Positions 1 to 6,646 of a stretch of 9,065 nt of DNA are shown here, piece after piece (the stretch's first letter is position 1; every line of letters starts with the position of its first letter). Position numbers and translations under genes: made by a program. The stretch is from Desulfosporosinus sp. (lineage in GTDB: Bacteria; Bacillota; Desulfitobacteriia; Desulfitobacteriales; Desulfitobacteriaceae). The notes beneath the pieces were generated by a model. The model ran no database searches. It saw nothing but the letters and a program-made list of their open reading frames with translations, and was not told the origin of the DNA. The DNA lies in the NCBI GenBank assembly GCA_003513495.1, contig DOPM01000026.1:197-9261 (forward strand). Reading direction: 5' to 3'.

Positions 1-99
1 ACAAGGATAACGAGTCCTATCTCGGGGATTGTCGGATCGGTGAATATTAAGGAAGGGCAGCAGGTCAAGGCTGGAGAACTCCTTATTGTTGTCGAATAA
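1..99 (+). CDS. C-terminal end of a biotin/lipoyl-domain protein (partial)
   Basis: Only the last 32 codons before a TAA are present; the gene begins outside the window. The translation contains SPISGIVGSVNIKEGQQVKAG followed by ELLIVVE and the stop. This spacing of Gly, Val and Gly residues matches the second half of a biotinyl/lipoyl beta-barrel domain, the part that follows the modified lysine. The protein ends directly after the domain, which is the layout of biotin carboxyl carrier proteins and of decarboxylase or carboxylase biotin subunits. In membrane fusion proteins of efflux pumps the lipoyl half is usually followed by another barrel, so that reading is less likely but not excluded. 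The lysine that would carry the cofactor lies upstream of the window, so neither the cofactor nor the enzyme can be named. A strong terminator about 140 bases downstream closes its transcript. Confidence 0.65.
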   Translation, partial: TRITSPISGIVGSVNIKEGQQVKAGELLIVVE

Positions 100-236
100 T
101 GGCAAGGTATATCCTAGTGTTCGTTTGAATGCTCGAGGGAAGGTTTCCCAGCAATTATTTGCGCCCTCGCTTTGGAACTTGGCTTGATAGCCCAAACATA
201 GCGCAAAAACTAATATTGAGCATAGAAAAATGAAGC

Positions 237-270
237 AACGCGAGACAACTTTTGTCTCGCGTTTGCTTTT
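237..270 (+). terminator. Intrinsic terminator after the biotin/lipoyl-domain gene
   Basis: A perfect 12-bp inverted repeat (aacgcgagacaa at 237-248, ttgtctcgcgtt at 252-263) closes a 3-nt loop and is followed by tgctttt. An A-run at 226-230 lies upstream, so it may also work from the other side. It separates the 1-99 gene from the sigma factor gene. Confidence 0.85.
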
Positions 271-314
271 AATTATAAATGACTAGATTAGGCTCAGGAT
301 ATTTAAAAAACAGT

Positions 315-344
315 GGAACTTTTTAACCCTATTATGAATCCTAA
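315..344 (+). promoter_or_regulatory. Possible ECF-sigma-type promoter of the sigma factor gene
   Basis: GGAACTTTTTAACCC at 315-329 resembles the GGAAC-type -35 element of ECF sigma factors. ATCCTAA at 338-344, 18 bases further on, could serve as a CGTCTAA-like -10. ECF genes often transcribe themselves, which would fit the position about 50 bases upstream of the start codon. The -10 half is weak, so this is a suggestion only. Confidence 0.3.
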
Positions 345-392
345 GTACTGAAATGCATTTCGTATTGAAATAGTTGAGGTGAGGATCAAAGC

Positions 393-1343
393 GTGAAAAA
401 AGATCTGATTGGGAGAGCTCGGCAGGTTGACCTTGACGCTTGGGAAGTATTAATCCGGGAAACCTATCCCCAGGCATCAAAACAGGCTTTCTGTCTGCTG
501 AGAGATAAAGATCTGGCCCAGGACGTCGTACAAAACACTATGCTTAAGGTTTTTTATAACCTGTCAAGCTTAAAAGATGACGGTGCTTTTACAGGTTGGT
601 GGCGGCGGATATTAACCAACGAAGTATACCTGTTGCTACGTTTCAGCAGCAGGGTAATGCCGGGGATAACAGCGGAACTGCTGAACACCGGGGAACTGCC
701 TGTCGAGGATGCTGTCACACTGAAGTTGGAAATGGGGCAGGCGATAAAAAGGCTTCCTCTGGAACAACAGCAAATCCTGCTTGATATTGATCTAAGAGGA
801 CTAAATTTACAGGAAGCTGCGAAAGAACACAATCTTCCCCTGAGAACGGTCAAGTCGCGGTTATTCCGGGCCCGGGCCCGTCTCCAGGAGACTCTGAAAC
901 AGTATAGAAAAAAGCCAAAGGAGCGAGTAGACATGACGAAAGAGGCATCAGATATTAAGGACCGAATTTGCGACTATTTGGAAGGAACTATGGAGGCAGC
1001 GGACAGAAATACCTTTGAACAAGAACTGTCGCAAAACCCTGCATGGCAACAGGAGATGAAAAAGCAGAAGGACTTTTTGACATTCTTGCATTCACTGACC
1101 GGAAAGATAACCCTTTCCGTAGCCGAGATTAAGGATAAAGTGCAGGCGGTGATAGAGAAAACAGAAGATTACGAGGAAATTGTGGATGATACGTTCTTTG
1201 AACAGGGAAAACCGACCACCATGACCTCCCATATCTGGTTCAAGAAGCCTGATTGCTATCGGACAGACGGGGACAGTGCGGCAACGGGTCCCTTAACAGT
1301 AATAATGAAAGACGGAATAATGCTAAGGTTGGCTTGCCGATAA
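393..1343 (+). CDS. ECF sigma factor reading in frame into a putative anti-sigma protein
   Basis: The first 180 residues are an ECF (sigma-70 family) sigma factor, which directs RNA polymerase to a specific promoter set. Region 2 spans about residues 18-86, with LAQDVVQNTMLKVFYNL and FTGWWRRILTNE. Region 4 spans about 112-166, with LPLEQQQILL and the helix-turn-helix LPLRTVKSRLFRARARL. The GTG start at 393 is chosen because GAGGTGAGG (376-384) sits 8 bases upstream. The usual ECF length is about 160-200 residues, yet here the frame continues past an internal ATG (codon 181, base 933) into sequence that looks like a separate partner protein. It then stops early at 1341 after a frameshift. Either two translationally coupled genes lost the sigma stop codon, or the true products are the full frame plus an internally started second protein. 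The sigma part looks functional. Confidence 0.85.
   Translation: MKKDLIGRARQVDLDAWEVLIRETYPQASKQAFCLLRDKDLAQDVVQNTMLKVFYNLSSLKDDGAFTGWWRRILTNEVYLLLRFSSRVMPGITAELLNTGELPVEDAVTLKLEMGQAIKRLPLEQQQILLDIDLRGLNLQEAAKEHNLPLRTVKSRLFRARARLQETLKQYRKKPKERVDMTKEASDIKDRICDYLEGTMEAADRNTFEQELSQNPAWQQEMKKQKDFLTFLHSLTGKITLSVAEIKDKVQAVIEKTEDYEEIVDDTFFEQGKPTTMTSHIWFKKPDCYRTDGDSAATGPLTVIMKDGIMLRLACR
917..923 (+). promoter_or_regulatory. Internal ribosome binding site for the anti-sigma start
   Basis: AAAGGAG lies 9 bases before the in-frame ATG at 933. It supports an independent start of the putative anti-sigma protein within the continuous sigma frame. In the +1 frame a TAG (928-930) and a TGA overlapping the ATG (934-936) occur here, the kind of stops expected at an ordinary sigma/anti-sigma junction. 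Confidence 0.5.
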
Positions 1344-1722
1344 GCGCCAAGCCAGAAAACTCATCTTAAGCCAGGAATACAGAGAACGTGGCAACTTTAA
1401 TTTCCCGGACAGCCTCAAGGCGATGGCCGAGAATAAATCCAGCCGGATCTTAGGTACGGAATACCTGCAAGGTCGTCCGGTTCTTCATGTACAATTCAGT
1501 GAACAAGTTCCCGGGCTGGGGGAAATGAATACTCATCACTGGATGGACAAAGAAACCTGGATGCCAATGCGAACAGAATATTATAATGTCAAAGGAGAGC
1601 TGAAGCTGGTGGATCAAATCACTTCTTATATTAAAGATCTGACGATTGAACCGGAGAAAGACTTCCGGCCGGAGCAGGATGACTATCCCTTGATTCCAAT
1701 GATGCTGCAGGTACACGGATGA
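933..1722 (+). pseudogene. Putative anti-sigma protein with LolA/RseB-like domain, frameshifted
   Basis: Starting at the internal ATG, the first 60 or so residues (DIKDRICDYLEGTM, then FEQELSQNPAWQQEM) resemble the short N-terminal sigma-binding region of anti-sigma proteins, but there is no HxxxCxxC zinc motif. The rest looks like a LolA/RseB-type sensor fold: IWFKKPDCYRTDG, then in the next frame HHWMDKETWMPMRTEYYN and the tail LVDQITSYIKDLTIE. The frame breaks at about 1326-1330. The upstream frame ends ...DGIMLR and hits TAA at 1341. Dropping one base there continues as WLADKRQARKLILSQEYRE and stays open to 1722. I see no transmembrane segment, unusual for this class of regulator. The neighbouring sigma gene makes an anti-sigma role the best guess. 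Confidence 0.6.
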
Positions 1723-2354
1723 AGGACTATATTGAAGAATGTATTGCCAAGGTCTGGGAGGAAACCCGACAGGAAAAAAGTGAGGATGAGGCCAGAAAGT
1801 CCATTGCTAAACTGATGTACAGCCGGGAATTATTGAACGTTTACTTGAATACTTCCCATATTCCGGTGAAAGTCTTTAAGATTGACCTCAACATGCAAAA
1901 CAGCGGCTTGAAAACCTGGGAGGATGCCATGCGGGAGAACTCGGGCGGGGAAAAGTTCGTCGTCTACTTCTCGGTACTTTCAGCATTAATGGCTTATACC
2001 CGGTCGCGGACTCTGGAGGCTGCGGGTGCCGAGGAAGGTAAGGACTCCAGTGTTTTGGTCATGGATAACCCCTTTGGTCCCATTTTCCTCAAACACCTGC
2101 TCAACCCGCTCTTTGAAATTGCCCGGAAACATCGAACTCAGCTTATTTGTTTGTCCGACCTGAAACAAAACTCCATCCTCAATTGTTTTAACCTAATCTT
2201 TATGCTTAAGATCAGACCCAGTTCCATCGGTACGAATGAGTACTTGAAATTTGAAGAAATCATCCGCGATGAAAGTGCCGTTTATCATGACGAGAAGCTG
2301 GAAAAGGCTATCTTTAGGGTGGCGGAGAATAAGCAGCTGAATTTATTTGAGTGA
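1719..2354 (+). CDS. Orphan C-terminal fragment of an SMC/SbcC-like ATPase
   Basis: This 211-residue frame holds only the C-terminal half of an ABC-type ATPase head. The signature motif is SGGEK (residues 75-79). It is followed by a Walker B strand SVLVMDN (111-117) and a switch-like strand QLICLSD (141-147). There is no Walker A and no coiled coil, so the fragment cannot bind ATP as a normal head by itself. The residue after the Walker B Asp is Asn instead of the usual Glu, and the D-loop region reads FGPIFLKHLL without the usual Ser-rich motif. Full-length relatives of this kind are usually large coiled-coil proteins of DNA repair, chromosome or defence systems; I cannot name the family. 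The ATG overlaps the preceding stop as ATGA, with no clear ribosome binding site, suggesting coupling or an accidental start. Residues 1-20 may come from another gene. Probably a deletion remnant. Confidence 0.65.
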   Translation: MKDYIEECIAKVWEETRQEKSEDEARKSIAKLMYSRELLNVYLNTSHIPVKVFKIDLNMQNSGLKTWEDAMRENSGGEKFVVYFSVLSALMAYTRSRTLEAAGAEEGKDSSVLVMDNPFGPIFLKHLLNPLFEIARKHRTQLICLSDLKQNSILNCFNLIFMLKIRPSSIGTNEYLKFEEIIRDESAVYHDEKLEKAIFRVAENKQLNLFE

Positions 2355-2763
2355 AAATGAAGCATAAATTGACAAGCCAATGAATGAAGGGCATGTTCTG
2401 ATTATTCCCAATTAGAGATCGGCCAGAACCTTCTCTAGAATAGCTTCAATATGTCCTTGAGTACAGGGCTTGCATCCAACTTGTAAAGGCCTGACCTGCA
2501 TGAATTGATGGTGATCATCTGTAGATGTATTGAAGGATGGATGGGATGCGCTGTTCAAGGTGCACAAAAAACACACTCAAATTAGGGATGGCATAGTGCT
2601 TACTTCGTAATAGTATTTTTTGGCAGGCTAGCAGACGTTAGATAGGCTTTCTAGGGTATTTGTAAGGGGTAAAATTGTAGATAATTATGAATTATCGCGT
2701 TTTATTGTCGTAAAGTATATTGATAGATCTAATAGAATCATTTAAAATAAGACTAAAGTTTAT
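2355..2763. other. Intergenic region, mostly without recognisable genes
   Basis: About 400 bases separate the ATPase fragment from the riboswitch promoter. The first half contains a short minus-strand coding-like fragment (listed separately). The second half, from about 2640, is AT-rich with no open frame and no repeat that I could recognise. No intrinsic terminator is visible behind the ATPase fragment. Confidence 0.5.
2412..2576 (-). pseudogene. Unidentified short coding-like fragment
   Basis: A minus-strand frame of 54 codons ends in TAA (2412-2414) and is bounded upstream by a stop at 2577-2579. Its C-terminal half reads MQVRPLQVGCKPCTQGHIEA followed by ILEKVLADL, with a CxxC pair and a protein-like composition. 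I do not recognise the family. There is no good ribosome binding site or start, so it is more likely the tail of a deleted gene than a small gene. It could also be chance. Confidence 0.25.
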
Positions 2764-2794
2764 TTGATTTAGGACTCTTATCCTATTGTACAAT
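2764..2794 (+). promoter_or_regulatory. Probable housekeeping promoter of the riboswitch transcript
   Basis: TACAAT at 2789-2794 is a good -10 hexamer and TTGATT at 2764-2769 a fair -35, though the 19-bp spacer is long. A start at about 2801 would begin the RNA just before the first strand of riboswitch stem P1 (2804), as expected for a leader switch. Confidence 0.45.
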
Positions 2795-2803
2795 TAAATA
2801 GCT

Positions 2804-2896
2804 GCGACAAAGGCAAACCCGGTGTGAACCGGGGACGCAAAGCCACGGGTCTTCCTCAACGAAGATAGCCGGGTTACCGAACTAGCTTATTGTCGC
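2804..2896 (+). promoter_or_regulatory. Cyclic-di-GMP-I (GEMM-I) riboswitch aptamer
   Basis: The conserved GEMM-I core is present in order: GGCAAACC (2812-2819), a hairpin cccggt/accggg closed by a GTGA GNRA tetraloop (2818-2833), GGACGCAAAGCC (2833-2844), a second hairpin, and TAGCCGGGTTACCG (2866-2879). By alignment with the well-studied Vibrio Vc2 aptamer, the ligand-contacting positions G20, A47 and C92 correspond to G2812, A2839 and C2877. G at position 20 favours c-di-GMP; the cGAMP-sensing variants carry A there. Stem P1 pairs GCGACAA (2804-2810) with TTGTCGC (2890-2896). It leads, after an IS66 relic, to a GGDEF-EAL gene, so it should sense the dinucleotide that this gene product turns over. 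Confidence 0.95.
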
Positions 2897-2917
2897 CATC
2901 AATTTGGCGTTTTTTTT
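2894..2917 (+). terminator. Riboswitch expression platform: intrinsic terminator
   Basis: CGCCA (2894-2898) pairs with TGGCG (2905-2909) around a 6-nt loop and is followed by eight T residues (2910-2917). Bases 2894-2896 are also needed for the 3' strand of riboswitch stem P1, so P1 and this terminator exclude each other. Ligand binding, which stabilises P1, is therefore predicted to prevent termination and switch the downstream gene on. Confidence 0.85.
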
Positions 2918-2946
2918 ATTTCTTTTAAAACTAGTTTTGGATATAC

Positions 2947-3218
2947 CTAGCTTTCTAAGAGCCACCTAAACTCCCACTCGGAGACCTCAAGGATTGGCTT
3001 GTTCTCATGAAACTTCCAGCGAAAGACGCCACGGCTTAATTTCCGGTAAAACAACCACCAGCCATTATTAGACCCATGAAGGATTTTAAATTTGTGACAG
3101 ATATGGTTACAAAAAACATAAAGTTATTTTTCAACCGGATCCATGATCAGCTGTGTTTGTACTAAGGTTGTAAGTCCTTCAATTCTTTGCGCATATTGCA
3201 GGATAGATATAGATGGAG
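2947..3218 (-). pseudogene. tnpB: Degraded IS66-family tnpB (accessory ORF2) relic
   Basis: Read on the minus strand, the segment recovers most of the short IS66 accessory protein TnpB. It shows HLYLSCNMRK, then after a frameshift RIEGLTTLVQTQLIMDPVEK, an in-frame TAA (about 3128), LYVFCNHICHKFKILHGSNN, GWWLFYRKLSRGVFRW and finally SEWEFRWLLES with a TAG at 2947-2949. The family pattern is MRK-IDGL, DP, YVFCN, NGFWLYYKRL and LRWLLEG, matched in order. At least one frameshift and one stop make it non-functional. No IS66 transposase gene or terminal repeats are visible. It lies antisense in the leader between the riboswitch terminator and the GGDEF-EAL start, so the insertion lengthened that leader. 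Confidence 0.8.
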
Positions 3219-3250
3219 GGGAAACAAAGCTGTCGTAATAATAGGCAATA

Positions 3251-3279
3251 AGGACTATAAAAAATGTCTAGGTAGTCCT
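3251..3279. repeat. Inverted repeat in the leader of the GGDEF-EAL gene
   Basis: AGGACTA (3251-3257) and TAGTCCT (3273-3279) form a perfect 7-bp inverted repeat around a 15-nt AT-rich loop, about 25 bases before the ribosome binding site. It could be an RNA hairpin or an operator; there is no T-run after it, so it is not an intrinsic terminator. Confidence 0.35.
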
Positions 3280-3304
3280 ATCTTGATAAAGAATATATTG
3301 GAAA

Positions 3305-3311
3305 GAGGTGA
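3305..3311 (+). promoter_or_regulatory. Ribosome binding site that decides the GGDEF-EAL start
   Basis: GAGGTGA matches the anti-Shine-Dalgarno sequence and lies 5 bases before ATG 3317. The GTG at 3308 lies inside this site and so cannot be the start; GTG 3314 is too close. Confidence 0.75.
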
Positions 3312-3316
3312 GTGTG

Positions 3317-6300
3317 ATGCAAGATACCGAAAAAATGTACCGGAGAATTGTGGAAACCGCCCAAGAGGGCATCTGGATCACAGATAGCAATCATCTCACT
3401 ACATACGTGAATAATAAAATAGTTGAAATGCTTAGTTACGAAAAAGAGGAAATACTTGGTCAACCCTTTACTGTTTTTTTGGCTAACGAATTCTCTGAAC
3501 TTGCTATGAAAAGTAGGACTCAAAGGAATTCTTCCTCTAGACAAGCAGATGCTAAATTTATATGTAAAAATGGTACTGAGATTTGGGCGATTGTTTCATA
3601 TACTCATTTTTACAATGAACATGATGAATACACCGGTTCGCTTGCGATGGTAACGGATATAACAGAACGTGAGCAAATTGAGGTAAGATTAAGAGAAAGC
3701 GAAGAAAAGTATCGCCAACTTTTTGATTTGGTTGCTGACTCTATTTTCCTGATTGATAATGAGAGCGGAAAAATTGTGGAAGTAAATGAAGCTGCAGCTA
3801 GTCTTTATGGCTATACCCGTGAGGAACTGCTTTCACTAAAAAATACAGATTTATCCGCCGAACCGGACAAAACCCGTATGGCAACAAACAAGGGGCTAAC
3901 TACTGTACCGTTACGCTGGCATCGCAAGAAGAACGGTACTGTTTTCCCGGTCGATATTACAGCAAAGCACTTTAGCTGGCATGGTAATGGTGTACACATT
4001 GCCGCGATTAGAGACATAACCCAGCGTCAAGAGGCGGAAAAAGCCCTAATAGAAAGTGAGCAGCGCTATCGTGATATTTTTGAATACTCCTCCGATTGTA
4101 TTTTCTTAATTGATGTAATTGAAGGTAACAAGTTTAAATATACGAAGTTTAACCCAGCTGAGGAAAAATCAGTAGGGTTAAAAACAGAACAAGTAGCTGG
4201 CAAGCTTGTGGAGGAAGTGTTTAATCAAGAGCTTGCCCATGTATTGAACAATAATTACCGGAATTGCTGCGAAAAAGGCGTGCCAATCAAGTACGAGGAA
4301 AGGTTGGAAATGCCCTCAGGATTTGTATACTTTCATACTTCCTTAATCCCAATTAGGGATACTATGGGCCAGGTTGCAAGAATTGTTGGGATTGCCAGTG
4401 ATATTACAGAGCTTAAATTTCAGTCCCAGGCTCTGCAGGAACGTAATGAATTCTTGCAAAAAATGGCTGATACTGTTCCCTTACCCATCTATTTTAAGGA
4501 TGTAAAGGGAAGATACATAGGCTGTAATGCATCGTTTGAAGCCTTTACAGGAACAACCAGGGAGGAGATTATACCAAAATCTGCCTATGATCTTCACCTT
4601 AAAAATGCGGACTTTTATACAGAGAAAGATTTTGAGTTGTTTAACAATCCGGGCGTTCAGGTTTTTGAAAGTACTGTTGAGCTTAACGGTAGGATTAATG
4701 ATGCTATTTTCCATAAAGCTACATATCTCAACAGTAATGGAAGCGTGTCTGGTTTGGTGGGAGTAATTGTTGATGTCACTGAACAAAAAAAGATGGAAAA
4801 GTCTATGCAGCATCGAATCGCTCTAGAGGGTGCAATAGCGCAAGCTTCAAGTCTATTTGTTTCTCCTACTGGTGCCGATGCCGATGTTAATGAAGTACTG
4901 AAGCTCCTGGGAGAAATTGTTGCTGTCAACCGGGCCTATATATTCAAACTACGGGAAAAAGGCAGTAAGATGGACAATGTATATGAATGGTGCAGTGCTG
5001 GTACTGAACCTCAGATTGATAACCTTCAAGATCTGGATTCCAGTATATTTCCCTGGTGGATGAGTACGCTTAAAAGCGGAAAAAATGTTGAGATCGCAAA
5101 CATTGAAACACTTCCGGAAAGTGCCTCTGCAGAGAAAGAAATTCTTCAGGCTCAAGGGATAATATCCCTTTTAGTTGTCCCGATTCAATCAATGGATGAT
5201 AACCTTATAGGATTCATGGGATTTGATGATACAGAAAAACCTCGCGAGTGGTTAAGTGAAGACAATAAGGTGCTTCGGGTGGTCGCTGAGATGGTGGGGG
5301 TTTATTGGGAGCGTGAACGGACGGAGGCAGAGTTACAATTACATGCTACCCATGATTTTCTGACCAAAATACCTAACAGGTACTATTTTGAGGAAATTCT
5401 GAACAGGGCAGAGGCCAAAGCAAAACGGGGTGGAAAGAGCGCCCTTCTCTTAATTGACGTTGATAATCTAAAATTGGTTAACGATTCACATGGGCATAAA
5501 GCGGGAGATGAAATTTTAATTGATTTAGTTAAGGTTTTAAAACGAAATTTACGAGAAAGTGATTTCCTTGCCCGTCTTGGAGGGGATGAGTTTGCGGTGC
5601 TATTGGAAGTAAATTCTGAAAAAGAAGCTGGTACGATAGCGGAAAGACTTCGCCAAGGAGTGTACGATAGTGAGTTGAATCTTATTACTCATGGATTCCG
5701 GTTGAATCTGAGTATAAGCATTGGCATAATTATGGTTGATGGGACATTAGACTATCAAAGATGTCTCGCACTTGCTGATACAGCTCTTTATGCAGCCAAG
5801 GAGGCAGGACGGAACAGAATTGCTTTTGCCGAAACTACGGATGATTTTATAAGCAATTTGACTGAGGCCAACAATTTGCTAAGTTTAATTAAAAGTGCCC
5901 TTCGAGAGGACAAATTTGTTCTTCATTTTCAGCCGGTGTTAAGAATATCTGATGGAGAAACAATACATTACGAAGCCCTTATTCGTTTACGTGATCAAGA
6001 TGGAGACATGATTTCTCCCGGGAAATTTATACCTATTGCGGAGCGTTTTGGTCTTATGCCGCAAATTGATCATTGGGTAGTTAGAACTACTCTAGCAAAG
6101 TTGCGTGAATTTCCTGAGCTTAAGATTTTTGTTAACCTTTCTGGAATGACTCTTGGTGATGAATCAACACTAGGCGAAATAGAAGAAAGTATTCGGGAGA
6201 GTGGGATAGAACCTTCCCAGATAGGATTTGAGATTACCGAAACAGCCGCCGTTAAAGATTTATTACGGGCAGTACGCTGGATCGAAAAGCTTAAAAAGTT

Positions 6301-6625
6301 AGGGTGTCTCTTTGCTCTGGATGACTTTGGGACTGGATTTTCGTCTTTTTCATATCTTCGTACCTTGCCGGTAGATTACATCAAAATCGATGGCTCTTTT
6401 GTTAGCAATGCCGATACAGAACCTGTAAATCGCGCCATGATTCAGGCAATATATACCATTGCTAAAACCCTTAAAATAAAGACTGTGGCTGAATTCGTAG
6501 AAAATGAAAATATTCTAAAAGTTTTACAGAACATTGGAATAGATTGCGGGCAAGGATTCTACCTGGGAAGGCCTAATGCTAATGTGAAAATGATTTCGAT
6601 GAAATCAATAGAGTTGGAAGGCTGA
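3317..6625 (+). CDS. PAS4-GAF-GGDEF-EAL cyclic-di-GMP cyclase/phosphodiesterase
   Basis: This 1102-residue protein has no signal peptide or membrane segment and should act in the cytoplasm. Four PAS domains (about 5-122, 125-243, 246-372, 373-495), each ending in a D(I/V)T(E/Q) linker, are followed by a GAF domain (about 497-670). The GGDEF domain (about 675-840) makes c-di-GMP from two GTP. Its active-site motif GGDEF is intact at 755-759, and an inhibitory site RESD (746-749) stands the usual five residues before it. The EAL domain (about 855-1095) cleaves c-di-GMP to pGpG. It has EAL at 886-888, FVNLSG, EITET, DDFGTGFSS (from 1002), DYIKIDG and AEFVE, so metal and catalytic positions look complete. 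Both activities are therefore possible; which dominates cannot be read from sequence. The upstream c-di-GMP riboswitch implies feedback. The gene is intact, unlike most neighbours. Confidence 0.95.
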   Translation: MQDTEKMYRRIVETAQEGIWITDSNHLTTYVNNKIVEMLSYEKEEILGQPFTVFLANEFSELAMKSRTQRNSSSRQADAKFICKNGTEIWAIVSYTHFYNEHDEYTGSLAMVTDITEREQIEVRLRESEEKYRQLFDLVADSIFLIDNESGKIVEVNEAAASLYGYTREELLSLKNTDLSAEPDKTRMATNKGLTTVPLRWHRKKNGTVFPVDITAKHFSWHGNGVHIAAIRDITQRQEAEKALIESEQRYRDIFEYSSDCIFLIDVIEGNKFKYTKFNPAEEKSVGLKTEQVAGKLVEEVFNQELAHVLNNNYRNCCEKGVPIKYEERLEMPSGFVYFHTSLIPIRDTMGQVARIVGIASDITELKFQSQALQERNEFLQKMADTVPLPIYFKDVKGRYIGCNASFEAFTGTTREEIIPKSAYDLHLKNADFYTEKDFELFNNPGVQVFESTVELNGRINDAIFHKATYLNSNGSVSGLVGVIVDVTEQKKMEKSMQHRIALEGAIAQASSLFVSPTGADADVNEVLKLLGEIVAVNRAYIFKLREKGSKMDNVYEWCSAGTEPQIDNLQDLDSSIFPWWMSTLKSGKNVEIANIETLPESASAEKEILQAQGIISLLVVPIQSMDDNLIGFMGFDDTEKPREWLSEDNKVLRVVAEMVGVYWERERTEAELQLHATHDFLTKIPNRYYFEEILNRAEAKAKRGGKSALLLIDVDNLKLVNDSHGHKAGDEILIDLVKVLKRNLRESDFLARLGGDEFAVLLEVNSEKEAGTIAERLRQGVYDSELNLITHGFRLNLSISIGIIMVDGTLDYQRCLALADTALYAAKEAGRNRIAFAETTDDFISNLTEANNLLSLIKSALREDKFVLHFQPVLRISDGETIHYEALIRLRDQDGDMISPGKFIPIAERFGLMPQIDHWVVRTTLAKLREFPELKIFVNLSGMTLGDESTLGEIEESIRESGIEPSQIGFEITETAAVKDLLRAVRWIEKLKKLGCLFALDDFGTGFSSFSYLRTLPVDYIKIDGSFVSNADTEPVNRAMIQAIYTIAKTLKIKTVAEFVENENILKVLQNIGIDCGQGFYLGRPNANVKMISMKSIELEG

Positions 6626-6646
6626 GGGGGCAAAGGGGGACGGTTC
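6626..6646 (+). repeat. REP-like G-rich stub used as intron target
   Basis: Directly after the GGDEF-EAL stop, a G-rich segment ends in GGGGGACGGTTC. Similar sequences are common at the ends of RAYT/IS200-like repeats in related Firmicutes, from memory. Only one half is present because a group II intron begins at 6647. A RAYT transposase relic lies 2.1 kb downstream, which makes the association plausible but not shown. Confidence 0.3.
6636..6646 (+). other. IBS2-IBS1 exon recognition site of intron 1
   Basis: GGGGA (IBS2, 6636-6640) and CGGTTC (IBS1, 6641-6646) pair with intron sequences at 6816-6820 and 6842-6847. Ten of eleven pairs are Watson-Crick and one is a G-U wobble. The order and position are as known for group II introns. 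Confidence 0.65.

Noticed and set aside
134..169. Possible stem cgaggg/ccctcg with an alternative inner hairpin gggaa/ttccc
   Set aside because: The two pairings compete for the same G residues, there is no T-run and no match to a known RNA. Too weak to call a structured RNA.
2804..2896. cGAMP-sensing variant of the GEMM-I riboswitch
   Set aside because: The position equivalent to Vc2 G20 is G (2812); cGAMP-specific members carry A there. Dual specificity cannot be fully excluded.
3187..3387. Short plus-strand frame overlapping the start of the GGDEF-EAL gene
   Set aside because: No ribosome binding site or motif; it overlaps the IS66 relic and the real gene in another frame.
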